A DNA stretch of 64,000 bases from a virus. The DNA lies in the IMG/VR virus record IMGVR_UViG_3300032401_000002, positions 86,168 through 150,167 of that record, one strand, 5' to 3'. The notes below the pieces were generated by a model, which worked only from the letters and a program-made list of their open reading frames with translations, made no database searches and was not told where the DNA came from. The position numbers were made by a program, and so were the translations under genes. Numbering within the stretch: the stretch's first letter is position 1; each line of letters begins with the position of its first letter. Below are positions 43,957 to 51,263 of this stretch, piece after piece.

Positions 43957-44847
43957 CTAGCTACCGAACGGGCCGGTGTAGAGAGACCCAGACGTAACGA
44001 CCTTGTACGCGAAGTCCGTACCCTTGTTGCACGTCGGCTTCACGAGTGTGCCGATACCGCCATCCTTCAGCGATCCCTGACCCTCGCCTTCCTTGCAGAT
44101 CCAGCGAGTACCATCGCCAAGACCGTTAGTGCCATTGGCACCAGCAGGCCCCTGCGGGCCAGCAGCACCCTGCGGGCCGGGAGCACCAGCGGGGCCAGTA
44201 GCTCCAGCCGGGCCGGGGACGGTCGAGGCTGCACCAGCCGGGCCAGCCGGGCCAGTGTTGCCCGTCGCGCCCTTGTCTCCGGTGTTACCCTTGTCGCCCT
44301 TCGGGCCAGCAGGCCCCTGAGCACCCGTGTCGCCCTTGGGGCCACGGTCACCCTGCTCGCCCTTGCATGAGTTACCCTCGTCGTTATGACTCGGGTTGTA
44401 GCTCTGCGGAGCGCGGTCGTCGTCCTCGTCGTCGTCCTTCTTCAGACACTCGGCATCCTTACCGGGTGCGCCGGTATCGCCCTTCGGGCCTGCGGGGCCA
44501 GTAGCGCCGGTATCACCCTTCGCACCCTGACCACCCTGTGGGCCACTTGCTCCGGGAGCACCGGGCTTGCTGACTACAACCAGACATGGGTCAGTCGGGA
44601 CGAGATTGACCGTCACCGACGCACACGGCACAGCTACGCCCGCCTTGCGGATCTCGTAGCTACGACACGTCTGTGTCTTGGCGATGCTGCGAACGACGCC
44701 TGCGTTCGCACCAGCGTTCGGCTTACCAACGCAGAACGGGCCGCTGAGCCGCCTACCCTGGTCGCCAGTCGGGGCTGCTCCGTTTGCTGCGAAAGCAACG
44801 CCAACACTCACGACGAGGGCCGCGAGCACAATGGGGATGATCCTCAT
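43957..44847 (-). CDS. Secreted collagen-like protein
   Basis: A 296-residue protein. The signal peptide is residues 1-20 (RIIPIVLAALVVSVGVAFA, cleavage before ANG). A Cys-containing N-terminal domain follows (about 35-90). Two Gly-x-y collagen-like tracts (about 95-128 and 163-245: GPAGPKGDTGAPG; GATGPAGAPGPQG) are separated by an acidic Asp/Glu linker. The C-terminal Cys domain contains RWICKEGEG. Cysteines in both globular parts could form disulfides outside the cell. A signal peptide is unusual for a virion fibre, so it is probably displayed or secreted by the infected cell. The ribosome site is AAAGGAAAG, and its own terminator follows. Confidence 0.8.
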   Translation of the reverse strand: MRIIPIVLAALVVSVGVAFAANGAAPTGDQGRRLSGPFCVGKPNAGANAGVVRSIAKTQTCRSYEIRKAGVAVPCASVTVNLVPTDPCLVVVSKPGAPGASGPQGGQGAKGDTGATGPAGPKGDTGAPGKDAECLKKDDDEDDDRAPQSYNPSHNDEGNSCKGEQGDRGPKGDTGAQGPAGPKGDKGNTGDKGATGNTGPAGPAGAASTVPGPAGATGPAGAPGPQGAAGPQGPAGANGTNGLGDGTRWICKEGEGQGSLKDGGIGTLVKPTCNKGTDFAYKVVTSGSLYTGPFGS

Positions 44848-44942
44848 TGTCGTCTTTCCTTTCGTTGGGGACAGGACTGTCCTATTCCATTACCCTCAGA
44901 GCTTAGTAGATGCCCCACAAGGTGTCCCTCGAACGAGTGATG

Positions 44943-45134
44943 CTAGTGCGTGACCTCGTATGAGTGGAAGACAAGCGGGTCTTCGTTGATCTTCCACGTT
45001 GCTACTCGGGTCACCGTAACCACCCAGCCATCCTTCTCGATGGGCTGCTTCCAGTCCAACCGGAATCGCCGTGTCTTCCCGAACACGAACCAGTGCCCTG
45101 ACTTGCCGCTGTATCCTCCATGCCTGAACATCAT
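44943..45134 (-). CDS. Small unknown beta-protein
   Basis: The 63-residue protein (MFRHGGYSGKSGHWFVFGK; DGWVVTVTRVATWKI) is rich in aromatic and beta residues. The start overlaps the stop of 45131-45532 (TGATG), supporting a real coupled gene. No family is recognised. Confidence 0.55.
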   Translation of the reverse strand: MMFRHGGYSGKSGHWFVFGKTRRFRLDWKQPIEKDGWVVTVTRVATWKINEDPLVFHSYEVTH

Positions 45135-45532
45135 CCACAGATGGGCTTACAGCCAGTGTACTGGCAACCCTTGTCGTCGTGGTCGAAGACACTGTGCCCA
45201 CACGCGCATGTGAAGATGTCATCGCTCTGAGTCTGGTTGATCGACAGAATCTCTGTGATGTTGAGCAAGTGGTCTTCGGTGATCGGCTTGTCGGCCTTGA
45301 CAAGTGCGGCGATCTGTGCTAGGACGCGACTTAGGGCACGGTTGTAGTTCGACATGGTAGCTGCTTGGAAGATGACCTTGTCCAGGTCGCCCTCGACACG
45401 TTCCAGCCTCCGAGCACCGTTCTCCAGTCCTTCCACGTACGCGCGTGCGACCTCGACTAGACGAGGAGATGGGCGCAAGACTTCTGCGCCACTCGTCTCC
45501 CCTTTGCCCCCTGCAATGCTATCGTCACGCAT
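45131..45532 (-). CDS. Small protein with C-terminal zinc ribbon
   Basis: The 133-residue protein has a helical N-terminal two-thirds (LEVARAYVEGLENGARRLER-type heptads) and a C-terminal Cys/His cluster CACGHSVFDHDDKGC that ends CKPICG. This ribbon type is frequent in small actinophage proteins. The start is the ATG at 45532, inside the GATGCGTGA that ends the previous gene. A longer in-frame start at 45619 would overlap that gene heavily and is less likely. Confidence 0.6.
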   Translation of the reverse strand: MRDDSIAGGKGETSGAEVLRPSPRLVEVARAYVEGLENGARRLERVEGDLDKVIFQAATMSNYNRALSRVLAQIAALVKADKPITEDHLLNITEILSINQTQSDDIFTCACGHSVFDHDDKGCQYTGCKPICG

Positions 45533-45752
45533 CTCCGAGATCCAGTACCCTGCGGGCCGTTGTGTACACATAATCACCGTCGTAGGCGTTCCTGAAGATG
45601 ATGGTGAGAGCGTTCTCAAGCTCCCAAATGCGGTCGGTTAGCTCCTGGCGCTGTTCTTTCAGCTTGTCTTCGAGCCAATCTGTCGTTGAGTCCGTGGAGC
45701 AGTGCATCATGCTCTCAGCGAACTCGTATTGCTTCTTCTCATCGATATCCAT
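45525..45752 (-). CDS. Small coiled-coil protein
   Basis: The 75-residue, highly helical acidic protein has TTDWLEDKLKEQRQELTDR, then IWELENALTIIF. The good site GAGGAGACGCGAA lies before the ATG at 45752. The preceding gene ends inside the CACCTTAGGTG element just upstream. No function is recognised. Confidence 0.6.
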   Translation of the reverse strand: MDIDEKKQYEFAESMMHCSTDSTTDWLEDKLKEQRQELTDRIWELENALTIIFRNAYDGDYVYTTARRVLDLGDA

Positions 45753-45766
45753 TTCGCGTCTCCTCG

Positions 45767-45777
45767 CACCTTAGGTG
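45767..45777. promoter_or_regulatory. CACCTTAGGTG palindrome
   Basis: This is an exact copy of the 11-bp palindrome at 24937. On the minus strand it contains the TAA stop of 45771-45968, and it lies 14 bases before the next start (45752). It may act as an operator or as an mRNA element near the ribosome site. Confidence 0.35.
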
Positions 45778-45968
45778 GGTGGCACAGGGCGTAACCAAGC
45801 TCTTACTCCGTCGAGCGTGGCCATCGTGCAATACCATCTCGCCCCCTCCAGCGATACCGTTTCGCCAAGGCGTAGCCGGATATTCCCCTCAACGTAAAGG
45901 GTGCCATCCTCTTGTAGCTGCGAGTTTGTGGGCCTGATGATCTTAACGGCCGGTTCGGCATCAATCAT
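45771..45968 (-). CDS. Small unknown protein
   Basis: The 65-residue protein (MIDAEPAVKIIRPTNSQLQE; VEGNIRLRLGETVSL) looks beta-rich. The start is placed at the ATG at 45968 because it lies 8 bases after an extended -10 element (leaderless). The in-frame ATGs at 45980 and 45977 fall within or before that hexamer. The TAA stop lies in a conserved palindrome. Confidence 0.5.
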   Translation of the reverse strand: MIDAEPAVKIIRPTNSQLQEDGTLYVEGNIRLRLGETVSLEGARWYCTMATLDGVRAWLRPVPPT

Positions 45969-45975
45969 GTGTCGC

Positions 45976-45984
45976 ATCATACCA
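45976..45984 (-). promoter_or_regulatory. Extended -10 promoter, leaderless
   Basis: TGG-TATGAT on the minus strand (45984-45976) lies 7 bases before the ATG at 45968. It is divergent from the plus-strand small-gene operon. Confidence 0.55.
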
Positions 45985-46018
45985 CTCTATCCACACAGCA
46001 CCGCCACCTAATAGACAG

Positions 46019-46126
46019 ATGGAGTTCTGGTTGATCATCGACGCCAACTATACACCCGAAGAAATCGGTGAATTGTGTCGCTTGTGGAAGCTCTTGGCAG
46101 ACGCAAACGGAGTTGCCTCATCCTAG
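46019..46126 (+). CDS. Tiny ORF at the head of the small-gene operon
   Basis: A 35-codon frame reads M-E-F-W-L-I-I-D-A-N-Y-T-P-E-E-I-G-E-L-C and ends NGVASS. It looks like a real helical peptide rather than noise (acidic, Leu-rich). It ends just before an extended -10 element. No clear ribosome site is visible; TAATAG lies 4 bases before its ATG. Confidence 0.4.
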   Translation: MEFWLIIDANYTPEEIGELCRLWKLLADANGVASS

Positions 46127-46129
46127 GTG

Positions 46130-46138
46130 TGGTAAGGT
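46130..46138 (+). promoter_or_regulatory. Extended -10 promoter of the small-gene operon
   Basis: TGG-TAAGGT lies 6 bases before the ATG at 46145. This makes that ATG the likely first base of a leaderless message and disfavours the in-frame ATG at 46139 directly after the hexamer. Confidence 0.55.
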
Positions 46139-46144
46139 ATGTCC

Positions 46145-46762
46145 ATGAGCGCAAACCCAACAGACAAGCCGTTCCCGCCTGATGGCGTCTTCGATGCCCA
46201 AACCAACACGTACACCGATGGTCTTGGCCGCAAGGTCGGCAACGTCCATAGCGCACGCCAGTGTGAAGGCAGGCCGTGCGTGATCCATGCACCGTCTGAC
46301 CACGTCATGCGGGGCTTCCCGACTCATCTTCGCATCCCCGGCCCGTTCGACATCAAGCAGATGCACATGGAGCGCATCTGTCCTCACGGCGTCGGCCATC
46401 CCGATCCCGATGACGCTGCTTACCAGCGCAGTCTCGGCCCCAACATGTCCGTGGACGTTCACGGGTGCGACGGGTGTTGCGGTGACCCCGACCAGGAAGT
46501 GCGTGACGCCATCCTGGACGAGCTTACCAAGGACGAAGTCAGGCCGTGGCCGATGTCAGACGAACCCACCATCGAGAGCCTTCAGGCCATGATCCGTTCC
46601 ATAACGGACGATCTGATGGAGGCGGACGAAGAGATCGAGAACCTGCACGAGCAACTTGCGGGCATGGATCAGTCCTACGAGACACTCAAGTTGAGCCGCG
46701 ACTTCTGGAGAGACTGTGCCAATCGAGCGCTCGAAAGAGCTAACGATGCAGACCAGTCGTAA
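46145..46762 (+). CDS. Cys/His-rich protein, first of the operon
   Basis: A 205-residue protein. The N-terminal half has Cys/His pairs (SARQCEGRPCVIHAPSDH; RICPHGVGHPDPDD; HGCDGCCGD) in an arrangement often seen in small actinophage genes of unknown role. The C-terminal half is a coiled coil (about 145-205, MEADEEIENLHEQLAG). A zinc-binding head with a coiled-coil tail suggests a protein-binding role. The start is set by the leaderless promoter. It overlaps the next gene. Confidence 0.65.
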   Translation: MSANPTDKPFPPDGVFDAQTNTYTDGLGRKVGNVHSARQCEGRPCVIHAPSDHVMRGFPTHLRIPGPFDIKQMHMERICPHGVGHPDPDDAAYQRSLGPNMSVDVHGCDGCCGDPDQEVRDAILDELTKDEVRPWPMSDEPTIESLQAMIRSITDDLMEADEEIENLHEQLAGMDQSYETLKLSRDFWRDCANRALERANDADQS

Positions 46763-47087
46763 GTCTTACTATCTCATGACGCCGCTCCAGCGCGTGGTGT
46801 CTGATCTCCAGCGCTTCGTGCGTGACCATCCGCAGCCTTGTCACTGCTCGCCGTGTCATGGTCTCCTGGAGGTTCGAGCTATGCTAGAGGACGAGGCTCG
46901 TGCTACCAAGGCAATCGTCAAGGCACACACGATCTTGGAGATCCTCGAAGAAGATGCCACTGAGGCCAAGCACGACAAGCGCAACCACAACGAGCCTGAG
47001 ATGTGGTACCAACAAGGCAAGGCTGACGCTTACCGCATCGCCATGCTGACTATGCGCGAAGAGTTCAGAGGAGACATCCCTCAGTGA
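46746..47087 (+). CDS. Small protein with Cys/His motif
   Basis: The 113-residue helical protein has HPQPCHCSPCHGLLEVR near residue 30, a possible zinc site. The start ATG at 46746 lies inside the end of the upstream gene, behind GAAAGAG; the in-frame ATG at 46716 would overlap more. The next gene begins at an overlapping GTGA. The function is unknown. Confidence 0.55.
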   Translation: MQTSRKSYYLMTPLQRVVSDLQRFVRDHPQPCHCSPCHGLLEVRAMLEDEARATKAIVKAHTILEILEEDATEAKHDKRNHNEPEMWYQQGKADAYRIAMLTMREEFRGDIPQ

Positions 47088-47329
47088 GCCAGATGTACTA
47101 CAAGTTCCCTGAGCCTGTGTACGGACAGTTCGTGCGCGCCAACGACGGCTTCTTCTACCACAACGAGAAGTGGTTCGCTCTACGAGGCAAGCGCCCCGGC
47201 CCTGATGGTCTGCTTACCGCTCTTCGCGAGTTGGAGATCGAGGTAGGAAAGGCTATCGATCACGTCCGAAAGTTGAACCAGACGCGGACAATGACAACCG
47301 GCTTTCCCAAGCAGGCCGGGCGTGGATAA
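47084..47329 (+). CDS. Small unknown protein
   Basis: The 81-residue basic protein (QMYYKFPEPVYGQFVRAND; RGKRPGPDGLLTALRELEI) overlaps both neighbours (GTGA start, and 8 bases at the end). No motif is recognised. Its codon use and coupling match the surrounding operon. Confidence 0.5.
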   Translation: MSQMYYKFPEPVYGQFVRANDGFFYHNEKWFALRGKRPGPDGLLTALRELEIEVGKAIDHVRKLNQTRTMTTGFPKQAGRG

Positions 47330-47651
47330 GTCAGGTGAGTTCGAACAGGGCCACGTTCTCGTTATCACTGGCGAGCCTGGGTCTGACGAACGCATGGAAG
47401 AAGTCGAGCACCTTCCCGATTGTCCCACCCAGACCGACTACTTCGGCGACGGAGAAGGATACGAGTGGCACGAGTGCGCTGTCGGATACCAGCAAAGCTA
47501 CTGGGGCTTCGACTTCACCGACCCCGACGTACATGCCTTGCCACCCGGCAGGTATGCTTTGAGCATGTGGCTCGAACACACCCCCGCCTCCTGGATGGGG
47601 TCTGAAGAGTACGACTACCAATTCGTGATAGGAGATCGCATCGATGCCTAG
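47322..47651 (+). CDS. Small acidic protein
   Basis: The 109-residue acidic, aromatic-rich protein contains DYFGDGEGYEWHECAVGYQQ. It has no recognisable domain. The GTG start overlaps the previous gene, and the end overlaps the HNH-like gene by 8 bases. Confidence 0.5.
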   Translation: MDKSGEFEQGHVLVITGEPGSDERMEEVEHLPDCPTQTDYFGDGEGYEWHECAVGYQQSYWGFDFTDPDVHALPPGRYALSMWLEHTPASWMGSEEYDYQFVIGDRIDA

Positions 47652-48018
47652 TCCAGCGCACTACCGCAAGCCTGAGAACATCCTGAGGTATCGCCACGAT
47701 GACATGCGTCATCGCGTTGAAGGGAAGCCCATCCGACACGGGGTCGAGCAGTACCCGTGGCTGGGGATGGAGATCTCCACGAGAGAAGAGTTCGTCGCTT
47801 GGGGATTGACCGATCCAGAGTTCGTCCGCTTGTACGACCTATGGGCTGCTGACGACTTTGCACGGCGCACGGCTCCCTCCTGCCACCGCATCGACCGCTC
47901 CAGGGGGTACACCATCGACAACATCAAGTTCATGCCCCACGCGGAGAAGTCTCGTCTTCATCTAGCTCAGGGGCACAAGACTCAGGCAGCCAAGAAGGCG
48001 CTCAAGGAGGCAGCATGA
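47644..48018 (+). CDS. HNH-like small protein
   Basis: The 124-residue protein has a C-terminal segment APSCHRIDRSRGYTIDNIKF, then M-P-H-A-E-K. This matches the middle of HNH homing-type domains (S-x-D-R-I-D-x-x-x-G-Y-x-x-x-N-I). The first catalytic residue is C-H rather than D-H, and Cys pairs are absent. It may be an active nuclease of the short HNH type or a degenerate relic. It overlaps the next gene by 4 bases. Confidence 0.55.
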   Translation: MPSPAHYRKPENILRYRHDDMRHRVEGKPIRHGVEQYPWLGMEISTREEFVAWGLTDPEFVRLYDLWAADDFARRTAPSCHRIDRSRGYTIDNIKFMPHAEKSRLHLAQGHKTQAAKKALKEAA

Positions 48019-48365
48019 CCGCTGTTCTGTTGGTCGAGGATGACAGCTACCTCGGCCCACTCATGGTGAGAGAGCTTGAGGCGAAGGGGTACGACACATA
48101 CTTCGCCACCACCTTTGACGAGGCGTATGAACTGATCGAGATGGATGGGCCGTTCGACGCTCTCGTTACAGACTACGAGTTTCCGGGTGGGAATGGCTGC
48201 GATGTGATCGACTACAACGCGCGCCAGGAGGAGCCTACTCCCCTCGTCATCCTGTGGTCGGGACTCGACCGCACTTACGAAGTTCGGATGGCTGGCCTGA
48301 TCGGGGTCGTTGATCACATCTTGACCAAGGATGCACTCGACAAGCTCTTCGAGGTTCTGCCCTAA
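48015..48365 (+). CDS. Stand-alone response-regulator receiver
   Basis: A 116-residue CheY-like domain with all key positions: E8-D9-D10 (LLVEDDSYLG) for Mg2+, phosphoacceptor D53 (VTDYEFPGGNGCDVID), S82 (ILWSG) and K105 (LTKDAL). There is no output domain, so it is a single-domain receiver. It would accept phosphate from a host sensor kinase and act as a sink, inhibitor or adapter. It lies in an operon of small unknown genes. This is uncommon in phages and noteworthy together with the PAS protein at 31626. Confidence 0.85.
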   Translation: MTAVLLVEDDSYLGPLMVRELEAKGYDTYFATTFDEAYELIEMDGPFDALVTDYEFPGGNGCDVIDYNARQEEPTPLVILWSGLDRTYEVRMAGLIGVVDHILTKDALDKLFEVLP

Positions 48366-48577
48366 TGGCTAAGGAAGACAAGAAGGCGCAGAAGAAGGCT
48401 GACATCAAGCTAGCGTACGCTCGCGTACTGATGGCTGCTCGTGAACATGCCGCTGCTCTCGAACAGAACGAAGAAGGCACGGGGTACCAGTTCGACATGG
48501 ACTTCTTCTGGCGCACTCGGGCCGAACTCATTCACTCCATCGCCTACCTCGACAAGCTCCTGGGGACAGAACAATGA
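48365..48577 (+). CDS. Small helical protein
   Basis: The 70-residue protein has a Lys-rich start (AKEDKKAQKKADIKLAYARV), then a helix and an aromatic segment (YQFDMDFFWRTRAELIHS). The start overlaps the receiver stop (TAATG). No function is recognised. Confidence 0.55.
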   Translation: MAKEDKKAQKKADIKLAYARVLMAAREHAAALEQNEEGTGYQFDMDFFWRTRAELIHSIAYLDKLLGTEQ

Positions 48578-48810
48578 GACGAGTAGACACGCTGTGTGAC
48601 TATTGTCGTGACGAGATCGAGGACGGATCGCTGTCTCGCATTTCAGCCACGTTCAATTGGGAAGGGTCGATGACTCACACCTACCACTCACCTGAGCGAG
48701 ACTTCTGTGATGCCGTCTGCTTGTCCAACTACGTCTTCAACGCTTTACCCCTGGTGATCGGCGAGCAGCGTGGTATGCCACCCACTGCCGTCAGAGCGAT
48801 CAAGCGATGA
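48574..48810 (+). CDS. Small zinc-binding protein
   Basis: The 78-residue protein has two Cys pairs (TLCDYCRDEIEDG and DFCDAVCLSNY) enclosing a beta segment (HTYHSPERD), a probable zinc finger. Overlaps of 4 bases with both neighbours show the compact operon style. The role is unknown. Confidence 0.6.
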   Translation: MRRVDTLCDYCRDEIEDGSLSRISATFNWEGSMTHTYHSPERDFCDAVCLSNYVFNALPLVIGEQRGMPPTAVRAIKR

Positions 48811-49028
48811 GTCTCACTCCGATCCATGACCACCCTGACTGGGGGTTGGCGTACATCTTGTCCGAGGTCGAGCGCGGGCGCACACACCAGAATGCCCGCA
48901 AGGCATACAAGGCATCGTGCGTCGGCAAGGTAGACGAAGACGCCGTGGTTGGTCTCTACCAGCGTCTCCACGGATTGCTGCGCACGCTCGAAGCTGTCTA
49001 CGACATGAGCGAGGTTCCAGAGCGGTGA
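48807..49028 (+). CDS. Small unknown protein
   Basis: The 73-residue helical protein contains WGLAYILSEVERGRTHQNAR and VVGLYQRLHGLLRTLEAVYD. It overlaps its neighbours and has no recognisable motif. Confidence 0.5.
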   Translation: MSLTPIHDHPDWGLAYILSEVERGRTHQNARKAYKASCVGKVDEDAVVGLYQRLHGLLRTLEAVYDMSEVPER

Positions 49029-49156
49029 GCGAGCAGACAGACATCGAGACAGTCGAAGAGGAAGTCGCACGGGCGATGAAGGAGTGGGAAGACTTCTCCG
49101 AGGCTGCGTCCAAGTGCTGCGGAGATCCGGGAGACTGCAATGAGCCTTGCAGCTAG
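49025..49156 (+). CDS. Tiny acidic protein with Cys cluster
   Basis: The 43-codon frame starts at GTG (overlapping GTGA at 49025). It has a helical acidic half and a C-terminal C-C-G-D-P-G-D-C-N-E-P-C cluster. An in-frame ATG upstream at 48917 would overlap the previous gene heavily and is unlikely. The next gene starts 17 bases before its end. Confidence 0.5.
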   Translation: MSEQTDIETVEEEVARAMKEWEDFSEAASKCCGDPGDCNEPCS

Positions 49157-49400
49157 AGGACTCCACAAGTCAGGCATGGTCGGAGGACGGCCCCAACCCT
49201 TCGATCCTGACGAGCCATGTAAGGCGCACTGCCCTGACGGTCTGGTCTTCGAGGGTGGAGATCCTCTCCTAGCGCTGTGCGGCAAACGCTTGATAGGGAT
49301 CGAGGCTGAGGCTAGCGCACCTAAGTGTGAAGAGTGCGAGCGCATCCTCGACAAGATCTACGGTGAAGATCGAGACTTGTACGACGGGCCGACACAATGA
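49140..49400 (+). CDS. Small protein with Cys pairs
   Basis: The 86-residue protein has DEPCKAHCPDG, then LLALCGKRL and PKCEECERIL, a possible zinc-binding set of Cys residues. It begins inside the preceding gene and overlaps the following one by 4 bases. Confidence 0.5.
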   Translation: MSLAARGLHKSGMVGGRPQPFDPDEPCKAHCPDGLVFEGGDPLLALCGKRLIGIEAEASAPKCEECERILDKIYGEDRDLYDGPTQ

Positions 49401-49678
49401 CCATCCCAGCCAAGTACACCTTGACCGAAGCTCACTGGATCATCGCAACGCAGGAGAAGGAGATCGAGGGTCTGGACATGTTAGCCAAAGCGATGATGAA
49501 CCAGGTGGATGACATGGCGATACAACGGATCAAGTTGAACGCTCAGATCAAGGAGTTGGAGGAAGATCTTCGGGACGAGCGCAACGACTGCGTTCAGGAT
49601 CAGGCGTACATCGTGAAACTGAAGGCTCGGATCAAGGAGCTTGAGGAAGAGCCGAACGCTGGGTGGCCACCGCAATGA
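49397..49678 (+). CDS. Small coiled-coil protein
   Basis: The 93-residue helical protein has heptad repeats (IKELEEDLRDERNDC; VKLKARIKELEEE). It overlaps its neighbours by 4 bases. No function is known. Confidence 0.5.
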   Translation: MTIPAKYTLTEAHWIIATQEKEIEGLDMLAKAMMNQVDDMAIQRIKLNAQIKELEEDLRDERNDCVQDQAYIVKLKARIKELEEEPNAGWPPQ

Positions 49679-49836
49679 AGATCAACGACGACATCGAGGA
49701 TCTGGTTGACTACTGTCACATCTGCGACAAGACAATCTGGCCTGGGAGTTCTGCCATCCACATCGTGTCTGCCACGTATTGCTCGTGGGATTGCGTGCAT
49801 GCTGCGGGTATCCACGACACCAAGGAGGCGTCATGA
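49675..49836 (+). CDS. Tiny zinc-finger protein
   Basis: The 53-codon frame starts at ATG 49675, inside the previous stop (AATGA). It has CHICDKT near residue 14, then CSWDC near 36, a typical C-x2-C ... C-x3-C pattern. Its end overlaps the GIY-YIG-like gene (TCATGA). It is too short for routine ORF calling. Confidence 0.6.
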   Translation: MKINDDIEDLVDYCHICDKTIWPGSSAIHIVSATYCSWDCVHAAGIHDTKEAS

Positions 49837-50411
49837 AGACTCCGACCCTCGAAGATCTTATCGGCGTGATTCCGATGGAGTTCGTCTACTTCGCTCAATA
49901 TCACGAAGACGGGCCAGTCAAGATTGGACGATCTATCAAAGTCCCCAAGCGCATGAAGGCCCTTCAACTGATGTGTCCATACGAAGTCAAGTTGCTTGGG
50001 ACATTCCCTGGAGGCGCGGGCGACGAGGCTGGCTTCCATCGCCGTTTTAAGGACTTTCACATGAGAGGAGAATGGTTTCACGCCACCAAGGAGATCCTCG
50101 CATTCATCGAGGAGTGTTGCGAGACAGGAGAGATGGTCGAGCAAGTCGTAGACTCGATGGCGTCTCATCGAAAGCCAGTCGTGCAAGTCATCAAGGTGCG
50201 AGGGTCGGAAGTTGACTCTAGCCACGTCAGTAGAAGATGCAAGATCTGCCAGTCTCCCTTTAGACTACAGATGGACTTGATGTGGGCTGGGGGTACGAGC
50301 GGCAGGCAGGTTATCCGATGGGCTGAGACGCAGGGTGCCTCCTTCACATCTAACAACATCTCGCTCCACATGCGCAAGCACGTAACCCTTCGTGAAGCAG
50401 ATGGGTCATGA
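49833..50411 (+). CDS. T5orf172/GIY-YIG-like protein
   Basis: A 192-residue protein. The N-terminal domain (about 16-100) has VYFAQYHEDGPVKIGRSIKV, an F-H-R-R-F segment and GEWFHAT, matching the T5orf172 (MUG113) branch of GIY-YIG-like nucleases. The C-terminal part has RCKICQSPFRL with an HTH-like helix (ISLHMRKH) that may contact DNA. The start ATG at 49833 overlaps the upstream stop (ATGA); earlier in-frame starts are improbable. It is probably a nicking or cleavage enzyme, catalytic competence untested. Confidence 0.65.
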   Translation: MKTPTLEDLIGVIPMEFVYFAQYHEDGPVKIGRSIKVPKRMKALQLMCPYEVKLLGTFPGGAGDEAGFHRRFKDFHMRGEWFHATKEILAFIEECCETGEMVEQVVDSMASHRKPVVQVIKVRGSEVDSSHVSRRCKICQSPFRLQMDLMWAGGTSGRQVIRWAETQGASFTSNNISLHMRKHVTLREADGS

Positions 50412-50427
50412 CGTACCCAAGGCGACG

Positions 50428-50646
50428 ATGAAGACGATCATCCACGTCAACCAGCACATCATCAAGCGCAACGCCAAGACTGGCGAGCGCGAGCCGACGT
50501 TGACGGTCAAGACGTACAAGTCCAACACGTACGCCCACGAGGTCGAGATACACGGGCCGTCACGAGTCGTGTACTCCCCAGACAAGCCTTTGTCGTGTGG
50601 GGCCAAGGTCTGGATCGAGACGGAAGCCGAGGTTAGTTGTGGGTGA
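50428..50646 (+). CDS. Small conserved-type actinophage protein
   Basis: The 72-residue protein has IIHVNQHIIKRNAKTGERE, a KSNTYAHEVEI strand and SCGAKVWIETEAE. It resembles a small protein often found in actinophage early regions. The ATG at 50428 has AAGG 5 bases upstream and is preferred to GTG 50392 or ATG 50401. No function is known. Confidence 0.55.
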   Translation: MKTIIHVNQHIIKRNAKTGEREPTLTVKTYKSNTYAHEVEIHGPSRVVYSPDKPLSCGAKVWIETEAEVSCG

Positions 50647-50845
50647 GCAGTGGGAAGGCATCAAGTACATGTGGGCGGGGCTACGTATCGCGATGTCGCA
50701 GTGGCGCTGCATCTTCGGTCACGACATCGTGCGCGTCTCGCTCGGAGATGGCGATCACACCTACATGTGCCAGCGCTGCGAGACTGAGATCAACATTCCG
50801 CCCTGCAACTGCGACCGCTGCGAGGAGGAGGTAAGCAATGGCTAA
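50639..50845 (+). CDS. Small zinc-ribbon protein
   Basis: The 68-residue protein has a central helix (WAGLRIAMSQWRCIFGHDI), then YMCQRCETEI and CNCDRCEEE, two Cys pairs forming a probable zinc ribbon. The GTG at 50639 overlaps the upstream stop and has GAGG upstream. The next gene starts 7 bases before its end. Confidence 0.55.
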   Translation: MGEQWEGIKYMWAGLRIAMSQWRCIFGHDIVRVSLGDGDHTYMCQRCETEINIPPCNCDRCEEEVSNG

Positions 50846-51263
50846 GTTTCGCATGATGAAGGATCTCATAGGTAATCCACAGCTAGCTGTACGATGGGAC
50901 GCAGACGATGTAGTCGGCGAGATGTTCCAGGCTGGATGGGCTGTAAGAGTTGTTAACACCCTCGATGAAGCGAACAAGCTGCGAGCGATGATCCGGGGTG
51001 CTTCTCGCAGACGTGCAATCGGCGGGGTCACAACGTACGTCACTAAAGTGCCCGCTCCGTTGTTTGAAGAGTCTTACTTGCACATCCGTGACTACTACGC
51101 AATATCGAACGAGGAAGCGCCTGAGTGCGACGGCCACATTCGCTACCTCGTTGAAGCGAACACTCTAGACTGGGATGGCGGATGGGGATACCCAGCTACG
51201 CGCGGTCTCTTCCATGAGATGGTCGATAGCATGTGCGAGATTGCGGGAATGTCACCACGATGA
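50838..51263 (+). CDS. Unknown small globular protein
   Basis: The 141-residue alpha/beta protein contains RWDADDVVGEMFQAGWAVRV and LHIRDYYAISNEEAPECDGH. No motif identifies it. It overlaps both neighbours (ATGA at 51260). Confidence 0.5.
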   Translation: MAKFRMMKDLIGNPQLAVRWDADDVVGEMFQAGWAVRVVNTLDEANKLRAMIRGASRRRAIGGVTTYVTKVPAPLFEESYLHIRDYYAISNEEAPECDGHIRYLVEANTLDWDGGWGYPATRGLFHEMVDSMCEIAGMSPR

